From contig OZ024809.1 of the NCBI GenBank assembly GCA_964017045.1, forward strand, positions 30,773,354 through 30,837,353: a stretch of DNA of 64,000 bases, in the 5' to 3' direction. Both the position numbers and the translations under genes were made by a program. The stretch comes from Omphiscola glabra. Its lineage: Eukaryota > Mollusca > Gastropoda > Lymnaeidae. Position 1 is the stretch's first letter. Every line of letters starts with the position of its first letter. Shown one piece after another: positions 36,825 through 51,600 of this stretch. The notes under the pieces are model-generated. The model made no database searches and was not told the DNA's origin. It was given only the letters and a program-made list of their open reading frames with translations.

Positions 36825-39800
36825 TTCTAAAGCCATGTCATTGAAACCTAAACATTTTCCCCTGCACAGCCCTGGGATAAATATCTTGTGTATGATGTAT
36901 TTATGGGGAAAATATTCATTGTATTGCAACAATGTAGATATTGGTGATCTTTGTGTCTATTCCTTTTGATGTTTTATATTTAATACCATGTTTATCATGA
37001 ACAATGGCAAATAATCTGACATTTTTTATGTGAAATTACAGATAAGCTTCATAGCATTACAAGTGTATATAAATATATACATAATATATTCACAATTACA
37101 CTACTGTCTGTTTGTTATTTTTAAAAACATCTTAAAAGCTAAAAGCAATACAATTTTTTTAAAGTCCTTGAAATGTGCCAGTGAACAACTTCCCGATGTG
37201 AAAACTTATGCAAAGCTCGCTGCTAAATTACTCCTTCTGTTGATTGATAAACCCATCTGAAGATTGTGTGAACTATGCACTGACTTGTATTGTAAATAAT
37301 GTGGATACCAATATTTTTGTTACGCCTTTTGTTTTTCCTTCATAAATTTAAAATGTTCTTACGGGTTTTCCTTGTCACCATGAATGACCACATGAACCTA
37401 CCTGGCAATATTACACAGATGAACCTACCTGGCAATATTACACAGTGCATTTGTACAAGGACCAACCTCAGTCTTTATGGTCTTTTTTTTTTTCCCCCTC
37501 TTCTTTTTACATCGTGTTATGGAAGACCCACAGATCTGTTAGTAAAGAAATATAAACTTTCAACAAAAAGAAGTGCCAACTGAACGGGCCATTCAATTAT
37601 GTCAGACCCTTCCCACCCATATTAAAATGTATTGTTCTTTCATTCTCCACTTTCTGCTGTTTAAAAAAATTATGAAACAAAAGATTTTCTTCAGATTTCT
37701 GTGTGTAAAGTCCCATAATGTTCAACAAAATGTTAATAGATCTGTCCAAATCTAGTTTCACGTTAAAGCCTATACTTATTTCAAACATACATTTTCCCCC
37801 CCAATATTCGAACATGTATTATAAAAGATTTTCTTCATTCCCAATTCCGCTATTAGTTTCTTATTAAATGTATAGTTATATTAAATACAATTTATAACTA
37901 AGTTTTATTATGAAGTATTGTGTAATGGCTTAAAGTCATTTCTCTCTGGATCTGTACATTTTCAGTGTTGAATGTGTCAAGAGTATGAATGTGCTAAATG
38001 TTCTTTTTCTTAATGAATCACTGCTGAATTATTATTTTGCCTATGGGGTCAACAAAAATCAATTCCTCTATTTGAAAGAACAAGACATAGAACTTATTTC
38101 AAAAAACAAATTCATAGCTACAAATCTGTTACTATGGCAACCCATGTTGTTACTGCTCACTGGGAAGCATGAAGGGAATTCTAATTTGACATTTCCAGCT
38201 TTGTACACTTCATGTAAATGCCATACTCGCCCAGGTGTTTCCTTTTACTTCTTTGGTCAATTTTTGTATCACCTGTACAAACCTGTGTCCAGTACTTAAC
38301 TAGACTAAGCATTAAACACAAGTCATTGTCTTGAATCATGAGGTTTTGGACTTCTTATTGTTTACACCTCATCTTTCAAGCTACTTCATTTTGTCATGTT
38401 ATGTGGAAACAAATGTATGGCTGTATATTTGAATGGGATTAACAAATTCATCGTAAAATGAAATTAAAAGTACATTTTTATAGGTTTCTAAATGTTTTTT
38501 TTTTTTTGTCTTTATTTAAAAAAAAAAAAATTTGTATGTGAAAGTTAGCATATTCAACTTTTAAAAAGTGTCACATCTCTTGTGAGGCCTGAAATTATTT
38601 GTATTGCACACCATTTTCATCTATCAGTATCTATCTTGGCATTGTGTGGAAACAACTTTTTCACTTATTTTTCATTTTTTAGGCCACCGAATGGCAAAAC
38701 TTTGTGTTGCTCCAAAGCTGCTTTAAGTGTAAGCTAAAATATCACTGATGCCATCTACCTTTTGTTTTTTACATTTTTTTTAAGGTGCTTAAAACAATTC
38801 AAATTTTAAACTTGATTAATCTACATACTTAGAGGTCCTCTGAATCTTTTGCATACATGTATTAAAAGAAATAAAAATAAAAAAAATTAAATCCACATCA
38901 AAATTTTATATGCTTAAGATTTTAATAAGTCCAAGGGATGCTGATAATTTGACTAATGGTTTCCCTTGATGTCCAGCTTCTCTCCCATTTTTAGGAAAAC
39001 GAGTATCAGCATTGACTAGAAGTACACAAGTACAGAATTTTAAAAAAAATAACATTTAATTTAGTACATTGTCAAGCATCCATTATCACATAACTTGGTC
39101 AGAATCAAATTTTACCATAAAACCTGAAAAATACATACATTTTTTTTTTGCCATATAAATAAAATATGATACTATGATACATATTAAGTTGACATAACAA
39201 AATAACTTGAGATATCTTTGAGTTTTACTAACAAGATGATAACCCCCATGAAACTTTGGTATTCTTAACCAGATATGCAATTTATAAAACACCTTGTTAC
39301 AATCTAATTGTAATTCTATCCATCATAGTGTCAACAAGCTTTCTTTGTTAACAAAAATCCACATCTTTGAAAAAATTATAAGATAAGATGTCTTGTGGCA
39401 AGTACCTTGTTTAAATTCATAGACAATCTTAATTTTAAAATAATTATTGCTCTAATTTTTAATTTAAAAAATTTGTTTATTTATTTTTTGATCTAATGAG
39501 TGCTGACTTCTGATGTTTCATAGGCTTCAGGGGCAAAGGTCAGGGACACTGAAGAACTCTTCAGAACCTTACTTCTCAAATTACCCTCTGGGTTTCACAA
39601 TCACAGCAAAGGTGCAGTTTATAAATATACGTTATGACTAAAACAAATTATAAATCTTTTCTGTTATGGACAACTTAAAATTAGTGGAAAATCAAATGAA
39701 AATCTTAAATAATAATGGTTAAAAGTTATCCTAAAATACATTCGAGAAATAGGAAATTTAAGACAAATATAAAGATATTAATTTTTAAAATAAATTAGCA

Positions 39801-41095
39801 GATATTTTGATTTTGGAAATGAGAAGTCTACATTAACTTAAGAGAAACCGAATATAAACATAATTGTAATTCAAACTATTCTTTTCCTATAGAATATGTA
39901 AAAAAATGAAAGTACAGTGAGGTATACTTTTTTTTTTAAAAATCAAGTTTAATAAATTTATAAAACCTAATTTTGCGGACAAGTTGAATATAATTTATAA
40001 ACGATATTGGAATAAGTTATGCTTTAAAAAAAATAATAATGCAGAATGCCATTTCTGATTATGTCCCCTGTTCTGCAGTAAATTATCTTAGAAAATGGTA
40101 GAAGGAAACATCAGGCTATATATCACTTTGGACCCTGATTGGCACATTAATTGTATCACATTAACTATGATTAACAGCAAGAAAACACATCAACAATAAA
40201 TACAACCCTTGATGCCAGGAATATTAGTAAACCGTCACCTAGGAACTAGAAAATGGAGATTTTGTAATGAGAAATTAAACAACCCCTAAAATGACTAAAA
40301 AAAAAGTTTTCATATAAATTATAAATTCTTAATATGCATTTTTTATTATTTTATTTTACATACATTTTAATGACCCAGCGGCAGATGTATTAAACAATTT
40401 TTTCAGAGAAACAAAAGAAAATATTAAGCACCAAAAATGCACATGGGATATTTTTTGTAAGCATCTCATTTAGCCCAGTATCAGCAGGAATTTTATTTCG
40501 TGAAATCAGTGTCATCAGATTTCATGTCATCAGATTTCATGTCATCAGATTTCATGTCATCAGATTTCCTTCATCTTCCCCTAGAAAAACAGGAAAAAAA
40601 ACCCCTGATTTTTTGTAGTTGGGTGAGGCTGAAACATTGAATGAATGTGTTGTCATAGGCAACAAGTCTATGTGCCAAGTTTCAGCTAAGTAGGTTGCAG
40701 GAAGTGGGTCACTTAGCCAACCAAAGATTTTGCTCTAAACACACAAAGGGGAAGTTAATACAAAGGATTTAAAAGTGGAAGGCACATTCTTGAGTCATCT
40801 TGAAATGTTTGTTTACAAAAATCTTTTTACAAAACATTTTAAAATTAATCCTTCTGAGTAATAAATTGTTAATTTCTGGAACTGCACAATTATTAAAAAA
40901 ATATATTTTGATATTTATATGGAAGAAAGAACCCTGAAGAAATATAGGAATTAAAAGTCCACCAAGCTGACAAATTAAACATAAATACATTTAAAAGTGT
41001 AAACATTTGATACATCCAATTGTAATTGGATGCCTGAAAATGTTTAGAATTTCAAATACACCACATCATTGACTTCACCCTTGACAGAATACTTA

Positions 41096-41101
<6 letters not shown>

Positions 41102-41141
<40 letters not shown>
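41102..41141. repeat. (TA)n microsatellite
   Basis: About 20 alternating TA dinucleotides. Confidence 0.9.
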
Positions 41142-41147
<6 letters not shown>

Positions 41148-42658
41148 CAAACATACTAGTTTTTTATTGCCAATCAATGCCAAACCAGCAGCAATGAAAG
41201 GGTTAAAAATTCAACAACAAAATTTACAGTGAGAATTAAAGCCTTGCAATTAAACCCTAGGGTTGCACAGTGTGAAAGCGCAAGTCTGTACCAAAGACAA
41301 GTCTGTACCAAAGACAAGTCTGTACCAAGAAATCATATTAACTTCACAGCTAAAACAAAGCTGTATTCATTTAGTGCTGGTTCTTTATCCGCATCTGGAT
41401 TAAGGCACATGCAGGCATGTACAGTGGACCAGGTCCATCAAAATTAATCACCCCTGAGAATCATTTGTGGTCATTCTTTGCAGCAGTGTCTCTCAAACTG
41501 CTGGTTCATCACTGGAGGTGGTACCCCAAGCCATGAGCTTACTTGAAGATAAATGTATTTTATTTTCTAAACAAAGAAAACGGTTTTAAAGAACTCGCAA
41601 GAATCCTGAAGCATGCACGACACTTTCTTGTAAGACATGTTTGTGTGCGACAGAATCTTAGCATGTTGCATGTTGAAGACTACTGCAATCATACTTTTTA
41701 AAACATATTTTAGTATTGTCAGAAACAGAAAAAAAAATCTTATTGAATTTTAAAAAAAAAAAATTAATAAAAATTTGAAGCTGGTAATATAGGCCATAAG
41801 AATAGAACTATATAATATTTACATAATATTTCAATGGAATTATTGGAATTTTGATATCGGGTTTATCACTACAAGATGCAGCAGAAACGTTTTTTAAATT
41901 AAAATTAACAAAATGAAAATATTTTAAACATTAACATCATACTCAATCATAAAAATCAACAAATGATGTCAAACCTTAGGTTCTAAATTTAAGTGGTAAA
42001 TTTTATTTATGCAGACTTTAATCTTTTCTATTGCAGACTTCATCTCTCTCATTGCAGACTTCATCTCTCTTATTGCAGACTTCATTTCTTCTATCGAAGA
42101 ACACCGATGATCAAATTTCATTGCCTTTTCTATCTTTCCCTCGGAACATTATAGTCAGTACAAAACCTGGAATAAAAGATTTCCAAAACACTGGTCATGA
42201 TACATTGAATATGCATAAACATAATTTCCAAAGGTTTTGCCTAAGGTCAATTAAGACCTTCTCGTGATTTATAAAAAAAAACAACCTAATCAGCTAGGAA
42301 ACATAATGAAACAATTACACAGAACTGACTATATCTTTTCTTTAAGTTCTTTTTAGCCAATGGTGGGAATCTCATAAAATTTGAACTATCTTCTATATTT
42401 TGAGGGCCCACGATCAATGAATTGATCATTCTAGCAACCTGTTGATTCCCTGGTCTATAAATTAAACATGATCATCTCCTAGTTGCGCATTTAAACAAAA
42501 CAAAATTTTAACTGTTTTAAAAATTGAAAATAATATCAACCTATTTGTTTATATTTCATGAAAAAATTGAAATTTCTAAAATTAAAATCGTTTATCTTAA
42601 AAGAGGCTGGCAGAATTTTCTATCAATAAAGACAAAGTGATAATTTCTTGAAGCAATG

Positions 42659-45600
42659 TCAAATGCCGAGTAACCAGCATTTTGGAACTCTTGCCACTGA
42701 CTTTTTCCAACTGGAGTACGGAACTTGAAGCATCCGTCCGATAAGCAACTCACCAAGAAATGAAAAGCCAGACACCATGAAGAACAATCCGCTCCATCCT
42801 ATTGAGGACTTCAAGTTCTGAGACAACAGCGCACCCAGCGGAGCAGTTATCATCTGTAAAGTCCAATACGATCAAACAAAAGATCTCATTAGAAGTAGGT
42901 TACATATAACAGTCAAATACAAATATCATGATAAAATATTCAAGTCTCAAGTGCAGATAAAGCTCAATCAGAAATAACATTTTGTCTGAAGTAAAAGATC
43001 AAAGGTTAAATAGAAAATACAAAAGTGTGTCATGAATTATTTTTTAAAGTGTTAGTCTTTAGTTGATTTAAATTACCAGAGGATAATATATTGATAATGT
43101 TTCAATTTTGCTAATACTTTTTATTCAGAATATTTATTGGTCATAGAAGATGTTATATAAAACAGTTCATTTTAAGGGATCCACTTTACTTGACTGTTTA
43201 AATATACAAGATGTTCATACATATATATATATATATATATAAGTATCATGTAAATTTAATTTACATTAAATTACACATATTTTTTTTTCAGAACTGGCTT
43301 TCCTATGGAATAATTAAAAGGAACTGGCTTTCCTTACAAACAAAAGGTTACAAATCTTTGAAGGAGTAAAAACAAATGTCAGTTATGCACGAGTTGTTTC
43401 CTTTTAGGATGTGTCTGAGAGGTCGTATGGCCTGGGATGTCGTATGGCCTGGGAAGTCATATGGCCTGGGAAGTCGCATGGCCTGGGAAGTCGCATGGCC
43501 TGGGATGACGTATGGCCTGGGATGTCGTATGGCCTGGGATGTCGTATGGCCTGGGATGTCGTATGGCCTGGGATGTCGTATGGCCTGGGATGTCGTATGG
43601 CCTGGGATGTCGTATGACCTGGGATGTCGTATGGCCTGGGATGTCGTATGGCCTGGGATGTCGTATGGCCTGGGATGTCGTATGGCCTGGGATGTCGTAT
43701 GGCCTGGGATGTCGTATGGCCTGGGATGTCGTATGGCCTGGGATGTCGTATGGTTGGTTACTGTTGCAATTTAATGTTTACTAACGACATTTAAAAAAAT
43801 AATCTGTCACTGGCAGGTGTCAAAGAACGAATCAAACATCCAAGCTACTTGAGCTATAAACACCAGCTAAAGCCAGGCAGCTACTTGAGCTATAAACACC
43901 AGCTACAGCTGGGCAGCTACTTGAGCTATAAACACCAGCTACAGCCAGGGTAGCTACTTGAGCTATAAACACCAGCTAAAGCCAGGCAGCTACTTGAGCT
44001 ATAAACACCAGCTAAAGCCAGGCAGCTACTTGAGCTATAAACACCAGCTAAAGCCAGGCAGCTACTTGAGCTATAAACACCAGCTACAGCTGGGCAGCTA
44101 CTTGAGCTATAAACACCAGCTATAGCCAGGGTAGCTACTTGAGCTATAAACACCAGCTACAGCCAGGGCAGCTACTTGAGCTATAAACACCAGCTACAGC
44201 CAGGGTAGCTACTTGAGCTATAAACACCAGCTAAAGCCAGGCAGCTACTTGAGCTATAAACACCAGCTAAAGCGAGGCAGCTACTTGAGCTATAAACACC
44301 AGCTAAAGCCAGGCAGCTACTTGAGCTATAAACACCAGCTACAGCTGGGCAGCTACTTGAGCTATAAACACCAGCTACAGCCAGGGTAGCTACTTGAGCT
44401 ATAAACACCAGCTACAGCCAGGGCAGCTACTTGAGCTATAAACACCAGCTACAGCCGGGGCAGTGGCGGTGGCAAGGAAATGCTGCCTTAAGAAGGAAAT
44501 ACAGACCTATATTATTATATATATATATATGGATAATTCATGATTTCGGTCCCCCCCCCCCCCCTTCCCCTGATGCTGGCGCCTGATGCAGCTGTCCCAC
44601 CACCCCTCCTACAGGTATTTAATGACAAATCAAACATCTGTCACCTGATGCGGCTGCCCCTACCCCCCTCCCACAGGTATTGAATAACAAATCAAATATT
44701 TAGCACCTGGTGCAGGTGCCCCACCCTACAGGAATGTTATAAGAAATCAAACATTTAAATCACCTGAGATGTAAACACCAGGCCGTAGTTGACACTCAGG
44801 TTTTTGCGACCAAAGCATTTGGCCGTGGCCGTAGGAAACAGAGCAAAGCTGCCAGAGAAAGAGCCAAAGAGCAGGCAGACGTAGATGAAGAACAACGGCT
44901 TGCCACCATGCTCGGACACTTGGAATGTCAACATCAGGCATGTGAAGAATGCGCACACAAGCAATAAGGAGATCTGGAATATGAAGGAAATTTTTCTTCC
45001 TTTTAAAAATGACTTAGACTTGGTGATATCTTTTACTTTGTGGTACGTTAGACTTGGTGGTATATTTGACTGTGTGGTATATTTGACTGGGTGGTATGTT
45101 TGCTTTGGTTAAAGAAAGAAAAATTGTTAGTGGCCGTCACCAGCAAAGTCTGCATTTAATTTATAAATTTACAGACATTGTCTGCTATACCGCAGTCCGT
45201 ATAGATTAATTTACTTTTAGATCGGTGCATAAATAGAAAACTATACCAATGAAATAACAATTATATACCAGTTCAATATTCTATGCACACAACATTTGTG
45301 TTCAGAAATATTTGGCAAAAAAAACCCAAATAAAGTCAAATTTACAATAATTTTTATTTTATTTAGAAAATTTCTAATTGTTAGTTCTGAGTTAATAATA
45401 AATAGTGAGTTCATTTTTCTAATTTATGTATAAATCACAAAATAGCAGTCATGTGACTTCATTCACAAAACAGCAGTCAAGTGACTTCATTCCAAAGTTA
45501 TTCAAAGGCATTTGAAGAATTATTTAAATAATTATAGGGTCATTTTATAATCTCACAGGGAGGTTACACATCACAAAAAACATTTGCCTAAGACTTGTGT

Positions 45601-48600
45601 ACCGTATACTAATTAAGAATAATATATGCAACCATAAGAGTATCTGTCATTGATGGACTTACCCTGAATGAGAATCTGTCAGCGATCAAGCCCCAGATTA
45701 TCCGACCGACAGCATTAAACAAGGCAGCAAATGCTCCCACTAAGGCAAGGAATGTGTCATCAACAATAAATGTTTGGCCGTACGCCTGCAGAATGGCAAA
45801 AGAAAAACGTCAACGCTTTTTCCAAAATAACTACCCACTCTGATTGACACTCATATCTCCTCCTCTCTCTCTCTCTTTTTTTTTCCTTTTTTTTAAAAGT
45901 AATACTTTTTGAAAAACTTTACACTTAACAATTTCTCAATCCGCTTGTGCACATAGGTTGACCGAAGCAGCCAGTTGTGCACATAGCTTGACCAAAACAG
46001 CCAGTTGTGCTCTTAGTTTGACCAAAGCAAATAGCTGTGCGTATAGTTTGGCCAAAACAGACAGTTGTGCACACATACCAAAACAGCCAGCTGTGCACCA
46101 CAGTTTGACGAAAACAGCCAGTTGCGCACCGTTAGACCAAAACAGCCAGCTGTGCATATAATTTGACCAAAACAGCCAGCTGTGCATATAATTTGACCAA
46201 AACAGCCAGTTGTGCACCAGTTAGACCAAAACAGCCAGCTGTGAACCACAGTTAGACCAAAACAGCCAGCTGTGCATAGATCAAAACAGCCACAGTTAAA
46301 AAACCAACCTTGTAAAGTGAGGATATGAAGGTGCTGCCTTGTCCATTCAGGAGGAATATGAACCAGAGCAGCCAGAAGTTCTTGCTTTTAATCATCTGGG
46401 AGGGTGCTACGTTTACGTCATCATCTTCACCATCATCTGGCGGGGTTGGGCTGGATGCAATTAGAGGACATGTTCAAAGCATCCGCATTGATGGATTGCA
46501 TCCACGTTGATGAATACACAAACAACAACAGGTGGAATATAGGAAATTTACTGGATTTGAAATAATGGGACACTCCACGTGGGTGCGGGTGAAGTTAGAT
46601 TTGAAATAATGGGACACTCCACGTGGGTGCGGGTGAAGTTAGATTTGAAATAATGGGACACTCCACGTGGGTGCGGGTGAAGTTAGATTTGAAATAATGG
46701 GACACTCCACGTGGGTGCGGGTGAAGTTAGATTTGAAATAATGGGACACTCCACGTGGGTGCGGGTGAAGTTAGATTTGAAATAATGGGACACTCCACGT
46801 GGGTGCGGGTGAAGTTAGATTTGAAATAATGGGACACTCCACGTGGGTGCGGGTGAAGTTAGATTTGAAATAATGGGACACTCCACGTGGGTGCGGGTGA
46901 AGTTAGATTTGAAATAATGGGACACTCCACGTGGGTGCGGGTGAAGAACTGAGTAATAACTAGATGTGTCCAGGACAGAATTAAAATTAAATACAAATTA
47001 TTTTCAAGACAATATTTTTTCAACAAAATAATCATGGAAATTTTTTAATAGACTTAAGGAGCTACAGAGTCATCTATCCGTTGTACCATGATGACTCCGT
47101 TGTACCGTGATGACGATGACACTCACATGTTGACAGAATCCTGTGATTTCCAAAGCGGTGTCTGATCGTCTTTGACTTTCTCCTCCATTATAGCCGTCTT
47201 CTCCTGGTCCTCCTCCTTGTTACCATGGTAACCGTCAGCAAGCAGCCTCTGTGGGTGGACAGAACGATGCGTAGGATGTTACGGGTGTGGGGTGTGAGGG
47301 AATGATATGTAGGATGTTACGGGTGTGGGATGTGAGGGAATGATATGTAGGATGTTACGGGTGTGGGATGTGAGGGAATGATATGTAGGATGTTACGGGT
47401 GTGGGATGTGAGGGAATGATATGTAGGATGTTACGGGCGTGGGATGTGAGGGAATGATATATAGGATGTTACGGGTGTGGGATGTGAGGGAATGATATGT
47501 AGGATGTTACGGGTGTGAGGGAATGATATGTAGGATGTTACGGGTGTGAGGGAATGATATGTAGGATGTTACGGGTGTGGGATGTGAGGGAATGATTTCA
47601 TTCATTGAAAGTCAACATGTTACTGTTTGTGTCAGAGTTAAGGTCAGCTCCTGCTCTGATTGGCTAATCAATTAAAAAATAACTTTATAAAAGCGAAATT
47701 GTAATAAGAAAACATTTTACCAAGAAGAAATCTGAATCTAATATTTGGCACTATAGATTTGCTATTTGCTCTGAGAGTACCCGGTACTGAAGTTCAATGT
47801 ACAAATAGAATGATGGCAAAAACACATTTTAAAATTAATTTACAGGTAACATAAAAAAACACAAATTAAGAACTTGAAGATTAAATTTTATGAAAATTAA
47901 AATGGAACATTCTTTGTTGCTGTCTGGTGGCTTATTCATTATTGAAATAATCATTTAATATCAATATAATCATGGCCACTAAAAGTGTACAGCAAGCACA
48001 GATAATCATGGCCACTAAAAGTGTACAATGACAGATAATCATGGCAACTAAAAGTGTACAGCAAGCACAGATAATCACGGCCACTGTAAGTGTACAGGAT
48101 GCACGGATAATCATGGCCACTATAGGTTAACAACATGCACAGGACACAAACAACAGTGATCTCCCCTTTAGACCCATTCAAAGAACATTAAATATCATTA
48201 TCAAGTTTTCAAGACACACGGGATTAGAGAGTTGTTAGCCAATTTTATCAAATTTGTTTCTTTACGTCAGTGGTTCTCAAAATTATAAGTGTGTTAGCAT
48301 TGGAAAGGGATTTTTCAACGGCATATTTAAGTTAACCAAATTACACAAGAGTGCAACAATTACAGCATACAATCTCTGTGTTTGCCCCTGTTCTTATTGC
48401 AAACGGTGTATGAATAGCTGTGAGAAGCTAAAGATACACCTGATATTTTTCCTGCTATTTTCACAATTGGCAGAAGGGCACGAGCCCAAATGGCTACTGG
48501 CTTAGGATGAATGATGATATCCTTACTATAGATGTACTCCAGGGCTTCGTCCCCCGCCTCCCTAGGAAATAAGGAGGCAATCTTTGTTTGGATCTAAACT

Positions 48601-51600
48601 CCAGGGCTTCGTCCCCCGCCTCCCTAGGCAATAGGGAGGCAATCTTTGTTTGGATCTGAACTCCAGGGCTTCATCCCCTGCCTCCTTGGGCAATAGGGAG
48701 GCAATCTTTGTTTGGATCTAAACTCCAGGGCTTCATCCCTTGCCTCCCTAGGCAATAGGGAGGCAATCTTTGTTTGGATCTAAACTCCAGGGCTTCATCC
48801 CCTGCCTCCCTAGGCAATAGGGAGGCAATCTTTGTTTGGATCTAAACTCCAGGGCTTCATCCCCTGCCTCCCTAGGAAATAGGGAGGCAATCTTTGTTTG
48901 GATCTAAACTCCAGGGCTTCGTCCCCTGCCTCCCTAGGCAATAGGGAGGCAATCTTTGTTTGGATCTGAACTCCAGGGCTTCGTCCCCCGCCTCCCTAGG
49001 CAATAGGGAGGCAATCTTTGTTTGGATCCAAACTCCAGGGCTTCGTCCCCCGCCTCCCTAGGCAACAGGGAGGCAATCTTTGTTTGGATCTAAACTCCAG
49101 GGCTTCGTCCCCCGCCTCCCTAGGAAATAGGGAGGCAATCTTTGTTTGGATCTAAACTCCAGGGCTTCATCCCCTGCCTCCCTAGGCAATAGGGAGGAAA
49201 TCTTTGTTTGGATCTAAACTCCAGGGCTTCATCCCCTGCCTCCCTAGGCAATAGGAAGGCAATCTTTGTTTGGATCTAAACTCCAGGGCTTCGTCCCCCG
49301 CCTCCCTAGGCAATAGGGAGGCAATCTTTGTTTGGATCTAAACTCCAGGGTTTCGTCCCCCGCCTCCCTAGGCAATAGGGAGGCAATCTTTGTTTGGATC
49401 TAAACTCCAGGGCTTCGTCCCCCGCCTCCCTAGGAAATAGGGAGGCAATCTTTGTTTGGATCTAAACTCCAGGGCTTCGTCCCCCGCCTCCCTAGGCAAT
49501 AGGGAGGAAATCTTTGTTTGGATCTAAACTCCAGGGCTTCGTCCCCTGCCTCCCTAGGCAATAGGGAGGCAATCTTTGTTTGGATCTGAACTCCAGGGCT
49601 TCGTCCCCCGCCTCCCTAGGCAATAGGGAGGCAATCTTTGTTTGGATCTAAACTCCAGGGCTTCGTCCCCTGCCTCCCTAGGCAATAGGGAGGCAATCTT
49701 TGTTTGGATCTAAACTCCAGGGCTTCGTCCCCTGCCTCCCTAGGCAATAGGGAGGCAATCTTTGTTTGGATCTGAACTCCAGGGCTTCGTCCCCCGCCTC
49801 CCTAGGCAATAGGGAGGCAATCTTTGTTTGGATCTAAACTCCAGGGCTTCGTCCCCTGCCTCCCTAGGCAATAGGGAGGCAATCTTTGTTTGGATCTAAA
49901 CTCCAGGGCTTCGTCCCCCGCCTCCCTAGGCAATAGGGAGGCAATCTTTGTTTGGATCTAAACTCCAGGGCTTCGTCCCCTGCCTCCCTAGGCAATAGGG
50001 AGGCAATCTTTGTTTGGATCTGACAGGAGACATGCAAGAATAAATGATGTGCACAAGGTAGTTTATTTAAATAAGATCGTCTTCCACCTTCCATGCTGTT
50101 AGTAGTGTTAGTAGTATTAACCCATGCAAGGCCACTGCAAGTATTAACCCATGCAAGTATTAACCCATGCAAGGTCACTGCAAGTATTAACCCATGCAAG
50201 GCCGCTGCAAGTATTAATCCATGCAAGGCCGCTGCAAGTATTAACCCATGCAAGGCCGCTGAAAGTATTAACCCATGCAAGGCCACTGCAAGTATTAACC
50301 CATGCAAGGCCGCTGCAAGTATTAACCCATGCAAGGCCGCTGCAAGTATTAACCCATGCAAGGCCGCTGCAAGTATTAACCCATGCAAGGCCGCTGCAAG
50401 TATTAACCCATGCAAGGCCGCTGAAAGTATTAACCCATGCAAGGCAACTGCAAGTATTAACCCATGCAAGGCCGCTGAAAGTATTAACCCATGCAAGGCC
50501 GCTGCAAGTATTAACCCATGCAAGGCCGCTGCAAGTATTAACCCATGCAAGGCCGCTGCAAGTATTAACCCATGCAAGGCCGCTGAAAGTATTAACCCAT
50601 GCAAGGCCGCTGCAAGTATTAACCCATGCAAGGCCGCTGCAAGTATTAACCCATGCAAGGCCGCTGCAAGTATTAACCCAAGCAAGGCCGCTGCAAGTAT
50701 TAACCCATGCAAGGTCACTGCTAATTTTGTTCAGGGAACAAGATGGGGTGAATTAAGAGTTAGTTAAAAAAAATGGTAAAGAAATATAATTTTTTTTTAC
50801 ATTTAAATAATTTCATTCTCCAATTCAATTATTAAGTGGATCCTTCCACTGCCACCAGACATACTTCCACTGCCACCAGACATACTTCCACTGCCCCCAG
50901 ACATACTTCCACTGCCACGAGACATCCTTCCACTGCCACCAGACATCCTTCCACTGCCACCAGACATACTTCCACTGCCACCAGACATACTTCCACTGCC
51001 ACCAGACATACTTCCACTGCCACCAGACATACTTCCACTGCCCCCAGACATCCTTCCACTGCCCCCAGACATCCTTCCACTGCCCCCAGACATCCTTCCA
51101 CTGCCCCCAGACATCCTTCCACTGCCCCCAGACATACTTCCACTGCCACCATACATCCTTCCACGGCCACCAGACATCCTTCCACTGCCACCAGAAATCC
51201 TTCCACTGCCACCAGACATCCTTCCACTGCCACCAGACATACTTCCACTGCCACCAGACATCCTTCCACTGCCACCAGCCATACTTCCACTGCCCCCAGA
51301 CATCCTTCCACTGCCCCCAGACATCCTTCCACTGCCTCCAGACATACTTCCACTGCCCCCAGACATACTTCCACTGCCACCAGACATCCTTCCACTGCCA
51401 CCAGACATCCTTCCACTGCCACCAGACACCCTTCCACTGCCACCAGACATACTTCCACTGCCACCAGACATCCTTCCACTGCCACCAGACATACTTCCAC
51501 TGCCACCAGACATCCTTCCACTGCCACCAGACATACTTCCACTGCCACCAGACATACTTCCACTGCCACCAGACATCCTTCCACTGCCACCAAATACTTC

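Larger units (their letters stand above)
34813..42658. other. AT-rich intergenic stretch between convergent genes
   Basis: No gene recognised; almost no minisatellites, in contrast to both sides. It contains two SPIN-like hAT copies, a triplicated 60-bp unit (35338-35515), a 15-bp x4 repeat (about 40510-40570) and a (TA)n run (41102-41141). Either gene may have a long 3' UTR extending here. Confidence 0.55.

Noticed and set aside
46309..46436. Gene B exon starting at the nearer AG (46437)
   Set aside because: Joining 47127 to 46436 gives ATA TGA, a stop. The acceptor at 46451 restores the frame (…V-N-I-P-T-P-P-D-D).
49864..50767. Frames of 201-284 codons on both strands (alternating L-H-G-L-I-L-A-A-A type text)
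   Set aside because: A 27-bp period without stops explains them fully.
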